Assembly (NCBI GenBank): GCA_031291275.1 | Contig: JARLJJ010000192.1 | Coordinates: 1-35,001, forward strand | From: Formivibrio sp. | GTDB taxonomy: Bacteria > Pseudomonadota > Gammaproteobacteria > Burkholderiales > Chitinibacteraceae | DNA: 35,001 nt | Reading direction: 5' to 3' | In this document: in pieces, positions 16,831 to 24,681 of the stretch | Numbering within the stretch: position 1 is the first letter of the stretch | How the letters are laid out: the number at the start of each line of letters is the position of its first letter | Notes under the pieces: model-generated | Told to the model about the DNA's origin: nothing | Databases searched by the model: none | Seen by the model: only the letters and a program-made list of their open reading frames with translations | Program-made: the position numbers and the translations under genes

Positions 16831-17751
16831 TTATTGGCGCGCGGCGTGCCACGCACGGGCATGTTCACAATCTTTGGCGATCTGTGCCGTTAAAGTAGCC
16901 AGATCCGGGTATTTCTCTTCATTTCGCAATTTGTGCAGAAAATCCACCTGCAAATGTTGCCGGTAAATATCGCGGTCGAAATCAAACAGATGAACTTCAA
17001 GCACTGGTAAAGCATCCGGATTTTTTACCGTAGGGCGCCGTCCCAGGCTGGCAACTGCTGGCCACGGTTTACCCAGTCCCTGTACTTCGACAACGAAAAT
17101 TCCAGCCAATGGCGGGCGGTTATGTTTAAGTTGGATGTTGGCGGTGGGAAAGCCTAACTTGCGGCCCAATTGATCGCCTTGGATCACCCGTCCGGACATC
17201 GAATAGGGGCGACCCAACAGATGCCCTGCCAGTTCCACATTGCCTGCCGACAAGGCGCTGCGTACGGCGGTCGAAGACACCCTCTCACCGTGATAGGCAA
17301 TGGTGGGGAGGTGGCGCGCCGTGAATTCAATGCTCTGGGCAAGAAGAGAAAAATCACCTGCTCGCTTTGCCCCGAATCGAAAATCATCGCCTACCAAGAC
17401 ATGACGTGCATTTAGTTGCCGCGCGATGATTTCATCCCGGAATGCTAATGCATCCAAAGCAGCAAACCTTTGATTGAAATGCTGAACCACAACGTAATCG
17501 ACACCGGCGGCCCCTAAGTATTCCAATTTTTCGCGTAGGCTGGTCAGGCGCGCCGGTGCAGAGGCCGCGGCAAAAAATTCGCGCGGATGCGGCTCAAAGG
17601 TCATGACGGCGGTCGCCAATCCTTGTGAGTCGGCGATAGATTTCATTTCACTCAAAATGGTGGCGTGACCCAGGTGCAGGCCATCAAAATTGCCGATAGT
17701 CAGCACACAAGGAGGCAGAGTGGCGCCATGCACGCCGCGGACAACTCGCAT
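16831..17751 (-). CDS. ribF: Bifunctional riboflavin kinase / FAD synthetase
   Basis: RibF converts riboflavin to FMN and then FAD. The 306-residue product has an N-terminal nucleotidyltransferase domain: LTIGNFDGLHLGHATIL near residues 17-33, TFEPHPREFF, and the block VLVGDDFRFGAKRAGD. The C-terminal flavokinase domain carries GRPYSMSGRVIQGDQLGRKLG, FPTANIQL and GIFVVEVQG. It opens the operon ribF-ileS-lspA-ispH, a common betaproteobacterial order. A well-formed promoter lies just upstream. It completes the flavin pathway for which ribBX and ribH sit at the start of the window. Confidence 0.97.
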   Translation of the reverse strand: MRVVRGVHGATLPPCVLTIGNFDGLHLGHATILSEMKSIADSQGLATAVMTFEPHPREFFAAASAPARLTSLREKLEYLGAAGVDYVVVQHFNQRFAALDALAFRDEIIARQLNARHVLVGDDFRFGAKRAGDFSLLAQSIEFTARHLPTIAYHGERVSSTAVRSALSAGNVELAGHLLGRPYSMSGRVIQGDQLGRKLGFPTANIQLKHNRPPLAGIFVVEVQGLGKPWPAVASLGRRPTVKNPDALPVLEVHLFDFDRDIYRQHLQVDFLHKLRNEEKYPDLATLTAQIAKDCEHARAWHAARQ

Positions 17752-17781
17752 TTTGGATCAATGTTTGGTGGAAAGCCTGCA

Positions 17782-17810
17782 ATTGTAGCTGCAAGGCGCT
17801 GATCTGTCAG
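17782..17810 (-). promoter_or_regulatory. Promoter of the ribF-ileS-lspA-ispH operon
   Basis: Minus strand: CTGACA (17805-17810, 5 of 6 to the -35 consensus), a 17-base spacer and TACAAT (17782-17787, 5 of 6 to the -10 consensus), ending 30 bases before the ribF ATG. It is among the best sigma-70-type matches in the window. Confidence 0.75.
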
Positions 17811-17927
17811 GTTTTAGGGGTGTACTGTTACTAGTTTTGGTTATGCAGATAATAGGTTGGGCTGTCGCGTCATTAAGTCCTTCATTGAATATGTGGGACT
17901 GCCCGATGGTGTGGCATAACCGTCCAG

Positions 17928-20861
17928 TTAGTTTCCAGGCACGACGGGGAGTAGCAAGGTGAAAACAGCGCCGCCAGACGGGTGGTTGCGCGAGACGATG
18001 CTGCCATTGTGATCAAACATGATCTGACGGCTAATAGCCAAACCTAAGCCTGTTCCTGTGGCGGTATGCGCTTGTTTGCTTTGCGTGAAAGTATCGAAAA
18101 TGTGATCAAGATCTTGTTCCGGAATGCCTGGACCTTCATCTCGAACGGATAAACCCACCGCAGGAATGCCGTTGTCAAGTTGGGCATCACTGATGAAATC
18201 GATATAAATTCTGGCGCTATCGGGGCTGAATTTGATCGCATTGGAGAGCAGGTTGACCAAAACCTGAGTGATTCGCGATTTGTCATAAAAAGCGGTTACT
18301 GCGGGCAAATTTTCATCGATCAAAACTTGCAGCCGTTTACTGGCCAGCAGTGACGAAATTTCCGTCACCGCGTTGTTGACCGTGGATTGCAGACTTTGAC
18401 GCGACTTATCATAGACCATCTTATTGGCCTCCAATCGCGACATATCAAGTAGATCATTCAGGAGGGCAAGCAAACGTTTACCGCTACTCTGGATGCGTTC
18501 GAAGTAGCGGTAGATATGCTCTGGCGCAATCTGTCCAACCTTATTGATGCCCATTTCAGAAAATGACAGGATGGCATGCATCGGGGTACGCAACTCATGC
18601 GACATATTGGCTAGAAAAACGGTTTTTGCCTTGTTGGCGCTCTCGGCAGCCTCTTTGGATTCCAATAGACTGCGTTCTATTTCTTTCTGGTGAGTAATAT
18701 TGGTCAAGAAGACAAAAGTGTATTCAATTTGGCCATGCTCATCCGGAATGACTCCGCTATTGGCCAGAAACGGGCAGAGCGTACCATTTCCTGTGGGGAG
18801 AACAATTTCTTCGAAATGTTTTTCTGCCGCTGCATTGGGGCAGCGTGGGAAAATGCGTTCTGCCAGCTCCCCCCAGATAGCCTCCGGTTGCTGATTAATC
18901 AAATTTTCACGTTTCAATCCTAAAGCTTCGCAGAATGAACTGTTCACATCGACCAAGTGACGGCGCGCATCTATCAAGGCGAATCCGTCGGCGGTGGTAT
19001 CAATGATCGTGCGCTTGAGTCGCTCGGATTGACGTACTGCCTGTGCCGCGATTCGTTGTGCGGTAATGTCTTCAATGATCAGGATGGCTCCGCGCTCCGG
19101 GGCGTGCGGGCTCAGTGCACGGGCGAATAGCAATGCCCAGAAATCGGAACCATCCTTGCGATGCAGTTCCATCTCGCCCCGATAAGTTCCACCCTCTTCA
19201 AGTCGAAGTCTGATCGACTGGATGGCTTGTGTATAACTGCTTTTTGATCCGAAAATCAGGCTTTCAGCCTGCCCGATCACACTACTTGCAGGATGACCAA
19301 ACAAAGATTCAAAAGCTGGATTGGCTAGCCGGATTTTTCCTTGAACCGATAGCACGATGGCAAGTGGGCTGGCGTCAAGCACTGTGCGGATTTCTGCTGT
19401 CCTCTCGTCGACCATCTCTTGCAAATGGTCACGATGGTGCCTCAACTCGCGCTCAGTTTCCTGGCGCTCGGTAATGTCGCGTGCGGAAATGCAAAGATAA
19501 ACTTCTGCATTGAATTCGATCAGTGAAAGCGTGATTTCCACCGGAATTTTCCGGTCGGTTCGTCCTTGCAGTTGCGCTTGCAATATATGCCTGCGTTGGG
19601 CCTGTAACTCGGTGCGTAAACCGATATTGTCCGGTTGTTTTTTCAACATCAACATCTGCACCTGCAGGCTTTCCCACATCTCTTCACAGTCAACCAACAG
19701 ATCCATGAATGTCAATTTCAATAATTCATCCGGACTGTATAAGCAGGTTTCTGCCAAACAGCGGTTGGTATAGCGAACCCTCCCGGCTTGATCGCACCAT
19801 AGGATCATGTCTGGAGATTCATCCACTGAAAACTGTGTGAAATAAAGGCGAGATTCCGCGTCGTTTACCCGGTTTATCTGGCGTAACAGCATGTAGGTCA
19901 TCACACTGACAACAAGCATCAAGAGCGCTGCAGACGTCACCTTGATCATGGTTTCTTGGCGGAACTTGCTGAAAACCTGTGCACTGTCTGAAATAACCCG
20001 TACGCTGAGCGGAAGATCCGTTTGGTTAGCCAATTGGGTAATGTAGATTTCCGCTCCCTTGCTATTGTGGGTAGCCAGAAATGCAGCCGATGTCCGGGCG
20101 AGTTTTTCGTAAGTTGTTGGATCTGAAGTATGTAAATTCCGACCCATGACTGTGGGATCAAGCGGGTAGGTCAGCAGGACAACGCCATCACTACGTAAAA
20201 GCTGGATTCGCATAGTACGATCCAGCTTAAGTGACTCGTAAAAATTTAAAAAATAGTTGGGTTCCATGCCTGCCAGCATGATGCCGCCAAAGCTGCCATC
20301 TGGCCGGTTAATGCGCCGGGTTAATGGAATTAACCATTTATTATCGGTTCGACTGACAATGGGGGTGCCAATGCGCGCACGGCTACCTTGCGAGTCGCGG
20401 TGCGGTGCAAAATATTCGCGATCAGAAAGGTCAATATGCCGGGCAGGATATTCCAGGCCGTGAATGCGAATAATGCCTTTTTCATCCATGGCAATAATGG
20501 CGCGCGTTTGCGGAGTGAGCTCAACCTTGGCTTTGAATTGCTCGTACATCGTCCGCTCGTCAGCGGAACTGACTCCGCCGGCGCGTTGTATGTCCTCACT
20601 GATATTTTGCATGGCTTGCTCAACAGAAATGATTGAGCGTGTGGCGTGTTCGTCTAGCAATCGGGCAAGGGAAAATGTCTGCTTTTCAGCATCCTGTAGC
20701 GTACGCTGGTAATCGCGCCAAGCGGACCAGATGATCACAATGGTGACGATCAGCATCGTCAATGCATAAAGCGTGATGATACCCAGTCGAAGCGGGCGAA
20801 GCATCGACTTTGCCAGTTGCTGGCTATGCAAGTGAAAGTGGTGTTCAAACCAATTTTTCAC
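17928..20861 (-). CDS. Membrane-bound PAS-domain sensor histidine kinase
   Basis: The 977-residue protein has a transmembrane helix at about 27-49, a periplasmic double-Cache-type (PDC) sensor of about 250 residues (including DLSDREYFAPHRDS, IGTPIVSR and GGIMLAGMEP) and a second helix near 305-325. Three PAS regions follow (about 340-470, 492-615, 620-740), then a HisKA domain with phospho-acceptor His755 in ANMSHELRTPMHAIL, and an HATPase domain with N box NLLSNAIKF, DEGPGIP and GTGLGLAIS. There is no receiver domain and no response regulator gene beside it, so the partner is unknown. PDC sensors often bind small organic ligands. The start is GTG 20861 with AGG upstream; an internal ATG at codon 20 is possible. 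Confidence 0.93.
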   Translation of the reverse strand: MKNWFEHHFHLHSQQLAKSMLRPLRLGIITLYALTMLIVTIVIIWSAWRDYQRTLQDAEKQTFSLARLLDEHATRSIISVEQAMQNISEDIQRAGGVSSADERTMYEQFKAKVELTPQTRAIIAMDEKGIIRIHGLEYPARHIDLSDREYFAPHRDSQGSRARIGTPIVSRTDNKWLIPLTRRINRPDGSFGGIMLAGMEPNYFLNFYESLKLDRTMRIQLLRSDGVVLLTYPLDPTVMGRNLHTSDPTTYEKLARTSAAFLATHNSKGAEIYITQLANQTDLPLSVRVISDSAQVFSKFRQETMIKVTSAALLMLVVSVMTYMLLRQINRVNDAESRLYFTQFSVDESPDMILWCDQAGRVRYTNRCLAETCLYSPDELLKLTFMDLLVDCEEMWESLQVQMLMLKKQPDNIGLRTELQAQRRHILQAQLQGRTDRKIPVEITLSLIEFNAEVYLCISARDITERQETERELRHHRDHLQEMVDERTAEIRTVLDASPLAIVLSVQGKIRLANPAFESLFGHPASSVIGQAESLIFGSKSSYTQAIQSIRLRLEEGGTYRGEMELHRKDGSDFWALLFARALSPHAPERGAILIIEDITAQRIAAQAVRQSERLKRTIIDTTADGFALIDARRHLVDVNSSFCEALGLKRENLINQQPEAIWGELAERIFPRCPNAAAEKHFEEIVLPTGNGTLCPFLANSGVIPDEHGQIEYTFVFLTNITHQKEIERSLLESKEAAESANKAKTVFLANMSHELRTPMHAILSFSEMGINKVGQIAPEHIYRYFERIQSSGKRLLALLNDLLDMSRLEANKMVYDKSRQSLQSTVNNAVTEISSLLASKRLQVLIDENLPAVTAFYDKSRITQVLVNLLSNAIKFSPDSARIYIDFISDAQLDNGIPAVGLSVRDEGPGIPEQDLDHIFDTFTQSKQAHTATGTGLGLAISRQIMFDHNGSIVSRNHPSGGAVFTLLLPVVPGN

Positions 20862-20884
20862 GGTGTTGGTCTACCTGGTCAGTT

Positions 20885-22789
20885 TTAAGTGGAAGCTTGC
20901 TTTTGTTCGAGTTCTTCCCAGCGGGCAAAACCAAGCAACAGATCAGTTTCGAGTTTCTCGATTTTAGACTGGATATCGCGCACTTTCTCGGGCGATTCAC
21001 GGTAAATCTCCGGGTCAGCCAATGCTTGCTGCAAATTGGCCAATTCTTTTTCATTTGCCGCGATGACATCCGGCAGGGCAGCAAGTTCTTTTTCTTCATT
21101 CCAGCTGAGTTTGGGTTTGCGGTTACGCTCGTTTTGCCGGCGTTCTGTCGTTGTGACGGGGTCTGTTTTTTTTTCACTGGTTTGTGCAGCCGCCTTCATT
21201 CGGCTGCGCGCCTCAATCCAGTCGGCATAACCCCCAGCATTTTCATAGAGTTTGCCATTGTCTTCGAAGGCAATTACCTGTGTAACCACGTTATCGAGAA
21301 AAGCCCGGTCATGACTGACCAGGAACACAGTGCCGGGATAATCGGCCAGCAGTTGTTCCAGCAGTTCCAGGGTATCGATATCCAGGTCATTGGTCGGTTC
21401 ATCAAGCACCAATACATTGGCAGGCCGAGTGAACAGCCGAGCTAGCAGCAGGCGGTTGCGCTCGCCGCCTGAAAGCGATTTGACTGGACTGCGAGCCCGC
21501 TCCGGTGCAAACAGGAATTCCTCCAGATAGCCCATCACATGCTTACGGCTGCCACCGATTTCGACAAACTCATTACCTTGACTGACGACATCCACCACTG
21601 CGGCTTCTTCATCAAGCTGTTCGCGGAATTGGTCGAAGTAGGCAATCTGCAAATTGGTACCGCGTTTGACGGTGCCCGAATCGGGTTCGATTTCACCCAG
21701 AATGAGTTTGAGTAGTGTGGTTTTTCCAGCGCCATTGGGGCCAATAAGTCCGATACGGTCGCCACGTTGCAGACGGGTAGTGAAATCCTTGATTAATATT
21801 TTGTCGCCATACGCTTTGTTGACATGTTCCAGTTCCGCTACCAGTTTTCCCGAACGCTCACCCGCGTCTACTTGTAGTTTGATGCTGCCCATGGCCTCAC
21901 GCCGAGCCGCACGATCCCGGCGCAGTTGTTCCAATCTGAGCACGCGACCTTCGTTGCGGGTACGGCGTGCTTCAACGCCTTTCCTAATCCAGACCTCTTC
22001 CTGAGCCAGAAACTTGTCAAACTTGCGATTCATCACTTCTTCTTGCGCAAGCTGTTCGGCCTTGCGGGATTGGTACTGGGTGAAGTTGCCGGGGAAACTT
22101 GCCAGTTTGCCGCGATCCAGCTCCAGAATCCGGGTCGAGACGTTATCGAGAAAACGTCGATCATGTGTGATAAACAGGACACTGCCACCAAAATTCTTCA
22201 ACAGGTTTTCCAACCATTCGATGGCGGATACATCCAGGTGATTGGTGGGTTCATCCAATAGCAGCAGTTGCGGTTCGCTCACCAGGGCGCGAGCGAGTGC
22301 TACGCGTTTTTTCCAGCCACCGGAGAGCTCGGATACCAGTGTATCAGCAGGCAAAGATAGATTAGTCAAGGTTGAGGCTATCAGCGAATCGAGCCGCCAG
22401 CCGTCGCGGGCTTCCAGCTGATGTTGAAGCTCGGTCAGATGTTCCAGGCTGGCTTCGGAGTCATCCAGGGAGTGAACTGCCGCGTGGTAATCCACCAGCA
22501 GTTGCTGCACGTTGCCCAAGCCTTCTGCTACCGCTTCAAAGATGGTGTGGGTGAGATCGAGAGCAGGTTCCTGCGGAACAAACGCGAGTCTTGCCCCATC
22601 TTCGATACGTATGCTTCCTTCGTCCAGACGGATCAGTCCTGCTACAGCTTTAAGCAGTGATGATTTTCCTGCGCCGTTTCGGCCGATGATGCCAACCCGT
22701 TCACCGGGCTCCAAAGTAAAGGCAGCAGATTCAAGCAGCGGCCAGTGACCAAAGGCAAGATGAGCATTTTCGACAAGCAGGAGAGGCAT
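20885..22789 (-). CDS. uup: ABC-F ATPase Uup
   Basis: This soluble protein has two ABC domains and no transmembrane part. The 634-residue product has Walker A motifs GRNGAGKS (36-43) and GPNGAGKT, signatures LSGGWKKRVALARAL and LSGGERNRLLLARLF, and Walker B segments LLLDEPTNHLD and LVLDEPTNDLD. The linker between domains and the C-terminal coiled-coil tail (KLSWNEEKELAALPDVIAAN onward) are typical of Uup, and E. coli Uup has nearly the same length. ABC-F proteins act on the ribosome; Uup also affects transposon excision and DNA structure. The start is ATG 22789; the frame extends 39 codons further upstream, but that part overlaps the promoter. Confidence 0.93.
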   Translation of the reverse strand: MPLLLVENAHLAFGHWPLLESAAFTLEPGERVGIIGRNGAGKSSLLKAVAGLIRLDEGSIRIEDGARLAFVPQEPALDLTHTIFEAVAEGLGNVQQLLVDYHAAVHSLDDSEASLEHLTELQHQLEARDGWRLDSLIASTLTNLSLPADTLVSELSGGWKKRVALARALVSEPQLLLLDEPTNHLDVSAIEWLENLLKNFGGSVLFITHDRRFLDNVSTRILELDRGKLASFPGNFTQYQSRKAEQLAQEEVMNRKFDKFLAQEEVWIRKGVEARRTRNEGRVLRLEQLRRDRAARREAMGSIKLQVDAGERSGKLVAELEHVNKAYGDKILIKDFTTRLQRGDRIGLIGPNGAGKTTLLKLILGEIEPDSGTVKRGTNLQIAYFDQFREQLDEEAAVVDVVSQGNEFVEIGGSRKHVMGYLEEFLFAPERARSPVKSLSGGERNRLLLARLFTRPANVLVLDEPTNDLDIDTLELLEQLLADYPGTVFLVSHDRAFLDNVVTQVIAFEDNGKLYENAGGYADWIEARSRMKAAAQTSEKKTDPVTTTERRQNERNRKPKLSWNEEKELAALPDVIAANEKELANLQQALADPEIYRESPEKVRDIQSKIEKLETDLLLGFARWEELEQKQAST

Positions 22790-22823
22790 TTTGGCGTGAT
22801 TTTTAGGGGATAAAAGATTGCTG

Positions 22824-22829
22824 ATTATA
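22824..22829 (-). promoter_or_regulatory. Consensus -10 element for uup
   Basis: On the minus strand a perfect TATAAT lies 34 bases upstream of the uup ATG, inside the 116-base divergent region shared with the MltF-like gene. The sequence 17 bases further up (AGCTAC) is a poor -35. Confidence 0.45.
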
Positions 22830-22905
22830 GCGGCAGCAAGCATGTCGTAGCTGCAAGAACCTCGAGAAGCAACTAATATCCCATGGTCTAACTGAAAATA
22901 TTCCA

Positions 22906-24297
22906 ATGAAACATTTGCTTACAAGCCTTTTTTTGTTGTTTTTTGCTTTGTCTGTCGAGGCGGCGAAACCGATTGCGTACGCAGCCAGATCGTTCGTGGA
23001 TGTGCCTTTGCAAATCAAGGCGTTGGTGGCAATGGGGCCTTCGACCTATTTTTTCCGGGATGGCCGTCCTCATGGTGTTGAATATGTTTGGCTGCTGGAC
23101 TTCGAAAAATTCATTAACCAGGGACGCGATAAATCCAAGCAAATTCATATCCAATTTATTCCGGTTGAGCCCGGTGAATTGATCCCGGCGCTTTATGATG
23201 GGCGCGGCGATTTGGCTGCCGGTTTAATTCCAGTTTCCGATGGCCTGCGCCAGCTTGTATCACTTTCCGAGCCTTATCTTGTTGACCACTGGTGTGCTAT
23301 AGGCTCAAAGGCTGCGGAAGTACCCCATGATCTTGATGATCTGGCTACACGGGATATCGAACTACCTTCGAATAGTTACGCTCGCCGTCTATTGCTTGAT
23401 GTGAACGAAACACGTCGTTTGGATGGCAAGGCAGAAATCGTTGCTGATGACGCGGGTAGCGGGAGTACGGCTGAAATTTTGCTGCGTGAAGCAAATAAAG
23501 GAAGCAGTAAAAAACTGACTTTGAGCAGTCGATTCATCAGTAATTTGTGGAGCAAAATATTTTCTAAAACCACCCAGGGTGTCTGTCTTGGGTCGCCGGT
23601 GCCTGTATCTTGGGCGGTTCGCCGTGAAAACAATACGCTCCTGGCAGAACTCAACCGATTCATAACTGCAAAAAAATCCACATTGATCAACCACGGCATT
23701 GAGTTGACACGCACCTATCTTCACCCGGATGCCGTCGGGAAGTTGTCTCGAACGATTGATCCGCTCGATAAGCTGGCTTTTTTTGCTCCTATTTTTCAAC
23801 TTGCTGCCACCGCCAATAATCTCGATTGGCTTTTGCTTGCCGCGATAGGCCAACGCGAATCAGGGCTTTCCGCCACCAAGAGTGAAAGTGGTCCAACGGG
23901 CGTGATGCAAGTGGATCCGGTAACTGCTCGCAAGATGGGGATAAAGAATCCCCACGATACAGGCCAGAACATCACCGCTGCTGCAAGGTATCTTGGCCAT
24001 TTGCGAGAATTATTTTCTTCTCCAGAGATATCGCCGGAGGACAGGCTTTATTTCATGCTGGCTGCCTACAACGGAGGGGAGGGTCGATTGCAAGGCTTGC
24101 GCAGCAAAGCTGCGGCCGAAGGCTTGGACCCTAATCGCTGGCTGGGTCAAGTTGAAGTTATCGCACAACGATCCGTTGGGCGGCGTATGGTTGATTATGT
24201 GTCAGCGGTTAGCCGTTATTACATGGCATATCAATCAGCTGATCGAAAACAACAATCAGAAATTACTCGTTCTGCCAGTGCGCCTGCTTCGCCCTGA
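22906..24297 (+). CDS. MltF-like membrane-associated lytic transglycosylase with an N-terminal solute-binding domain
   Basis: The 463-residue protein starts with a Sec signal peptide (hydrophobic residues about 4-17, likely cleavage near SVEAA). Residues about 35-265 form a periplasmic binding protein (SBP_bac_3) domain of the type found in MltF. The C-terminal part (about 290-440) is an SLT domain with catalytic Glu318 in IGQRESGLSATKSESGP, followed by GVMQVDP, YNGGEGRL and VDYVSAVSRYY. Such enzymes cleave peptidoglycan to 1,6-anhydromuropeptides, and the binding domain tunes activity. No lipobox is present, so it would be soluble or signal-anchored. ATG 22906 lacks a strong ribosome-binding site. 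The gene stands alone, divergent from uup. Confidence 0.88.
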   Translation: MKHLLTSLFLLFFALSVEAAKPIAYAARSFVDVPLQIKALVAMGPSTYFFRDGRPHGVEYVWLLDFEKFINQGRDKSKQIHIQFIPVEPGELIPALYDGRGDLAAGLIPVSDGLRQLVSLSEPYLVDHWCAIGSKAAEVPHDLDDLATRDIELPSNSYARRLLLDVNETRRLDGKAEIVADDAGSGSTAEILLREANKGSSKKLTLSSRFISNLWSKIFSKTTQGVCLGSPVPVSWAVRRENNTLLAELNRFITAKKSTLINHGIELTRTYLHPDAVGKLSRTIDPLDKLAFFAPIFQLAATANNLDWLLLAAIGQRESGLSATKSESGPTGVMQVDPVTARKMGIKNPHDTGQNITAAARYLGHLRELFSSPEISPEDRLYFMLAAYNGGEGRLQGLRSKAAAEGLDPNRWLGQVEVIAQRSVGRRMVDYVSAVSRYYMAYQSADRKQQSEITRSASAPASP

Positions 24298-24437
24298 ATT
24301 TATTTTGGGGCAAGGAAGCCTTGTTCGCTTGACTCTGATAAAAATCAAGACATTTGTAACTTCGTACTGAGTGACTACTTGTCGCATTTGTTATTTTCGT
24401 TTAATGTGCTGCTACGAATTAGCAGTTTTGTGTTGTT

Positions 24438-24445
24438 AAACGTTT
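24438..24445. promoter_or_regulatory. Short palindrome AAACGTTT, possible LacI-type operator core
   Basis: AAACGTTT is a perfect palindrome with the central CG typical of LacI/GalR-family operators, upstream of a sugar-metabolism block. The symmetry ends after 8 bases, so this is a weak candidate. Confidence 0.2.
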
Positions 24446-24503
24446 CTGTGCTTTTTCATTGTGATAGTCAGTATTTCAACTTGCCATCTGTTGTAGGAAG
24501 TGT

Positions 24504-24531
24504 TTGGGACGATTGATGTTTTTGCTATAAG
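24504..24531 (+). promoter_or_regulatory. Extended -10 promoter upstream of xfp
   Basis: TTGGGA (24504-24509), a 16-base spacer and TATAAG (24526-24531). The -10 is preceded by TGC, forming an extended -10 (TGn). Transcription would start near 24538, only about 11 bases before the hairpin at 24549. Confidence 0.6.
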
Positions 24532-24548
24532 TGGCATACGTGTTTTTG

Positions 24549-24576
24549 AACGCAAATATTGCATTTGCGTTTTTTT
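24549..24576 (+). terminator. Intrinsic terminator or attenuator in the xfp leader
   Basis: AACGCAAAT-ATTGC-ATTTGCGTT is a perfect 9-bp stem with a 5-base loop that runs straight into seven T residues. It sits 250 bases after the MltF-like gene and about 105 bases before xfp, immediately behind a promoter. It may terminate the upstream gene, or act as an attenuator, or end a very short RNA. Confidence 0.75.
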
Positions 24577-24581
24577 GATCC

Positions 24582-24644
24582 CGCAAGCTAACACGTTTTA
24601 GCTTGTGCAGTATTCCGTGCAAATATCAGTGCAGAGAAGCACTG
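24582..24644 (+). promoter_or_regulatory. Two further hairpins in the xfp 5' leader
   Basis: CAAGCTAA-CACGTT-TTAGCTTG (24584-24605) is an 8-bp stem, extendable by a wobble and a GC pair. CAGTGC-AGAGAA-GCACTG (24627-24644) is a 6-bp stem with a purine loop. Neither has a T tract. The loop of the first is part of AACACGT (24590-24596), fully complementary to ACGTGTT (24538-24544) at the predicted 5' end of the transcript. No known riboswitch class is recognised. Confidence 0.45.
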
Positions 24645-24681
24645 ACCGCGTTGACTGTTTAATTTACCAAGAGAGAAAAAC

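Larger units (their letters stand above)
24298..24681. other. Structured intergenic region upstream of xfp
   Basis: This 384-base stretch holds no convincing protein gene. Close to the MltF-like gene is a short hairpin, CAAGG-AAG-CCTTG (24311-24323). Further on are an 8-bp palindrome AAACGTTT, an extended -10 promoter, a terminator-like hairpin with a T tract, and two further hairpins just before the xfp start; these are listed separately. It marks the border between the housekeeping part and the GC-richer carbohydrate block. Confidence 0.7.

Noticed and set aside
22790..22906. 39-codon N-terminal extension of uup
   Set aside because: The Uup family begins at MPLLLVENAHLAFG; the extension covers the divergent promoter with its TATAAT.
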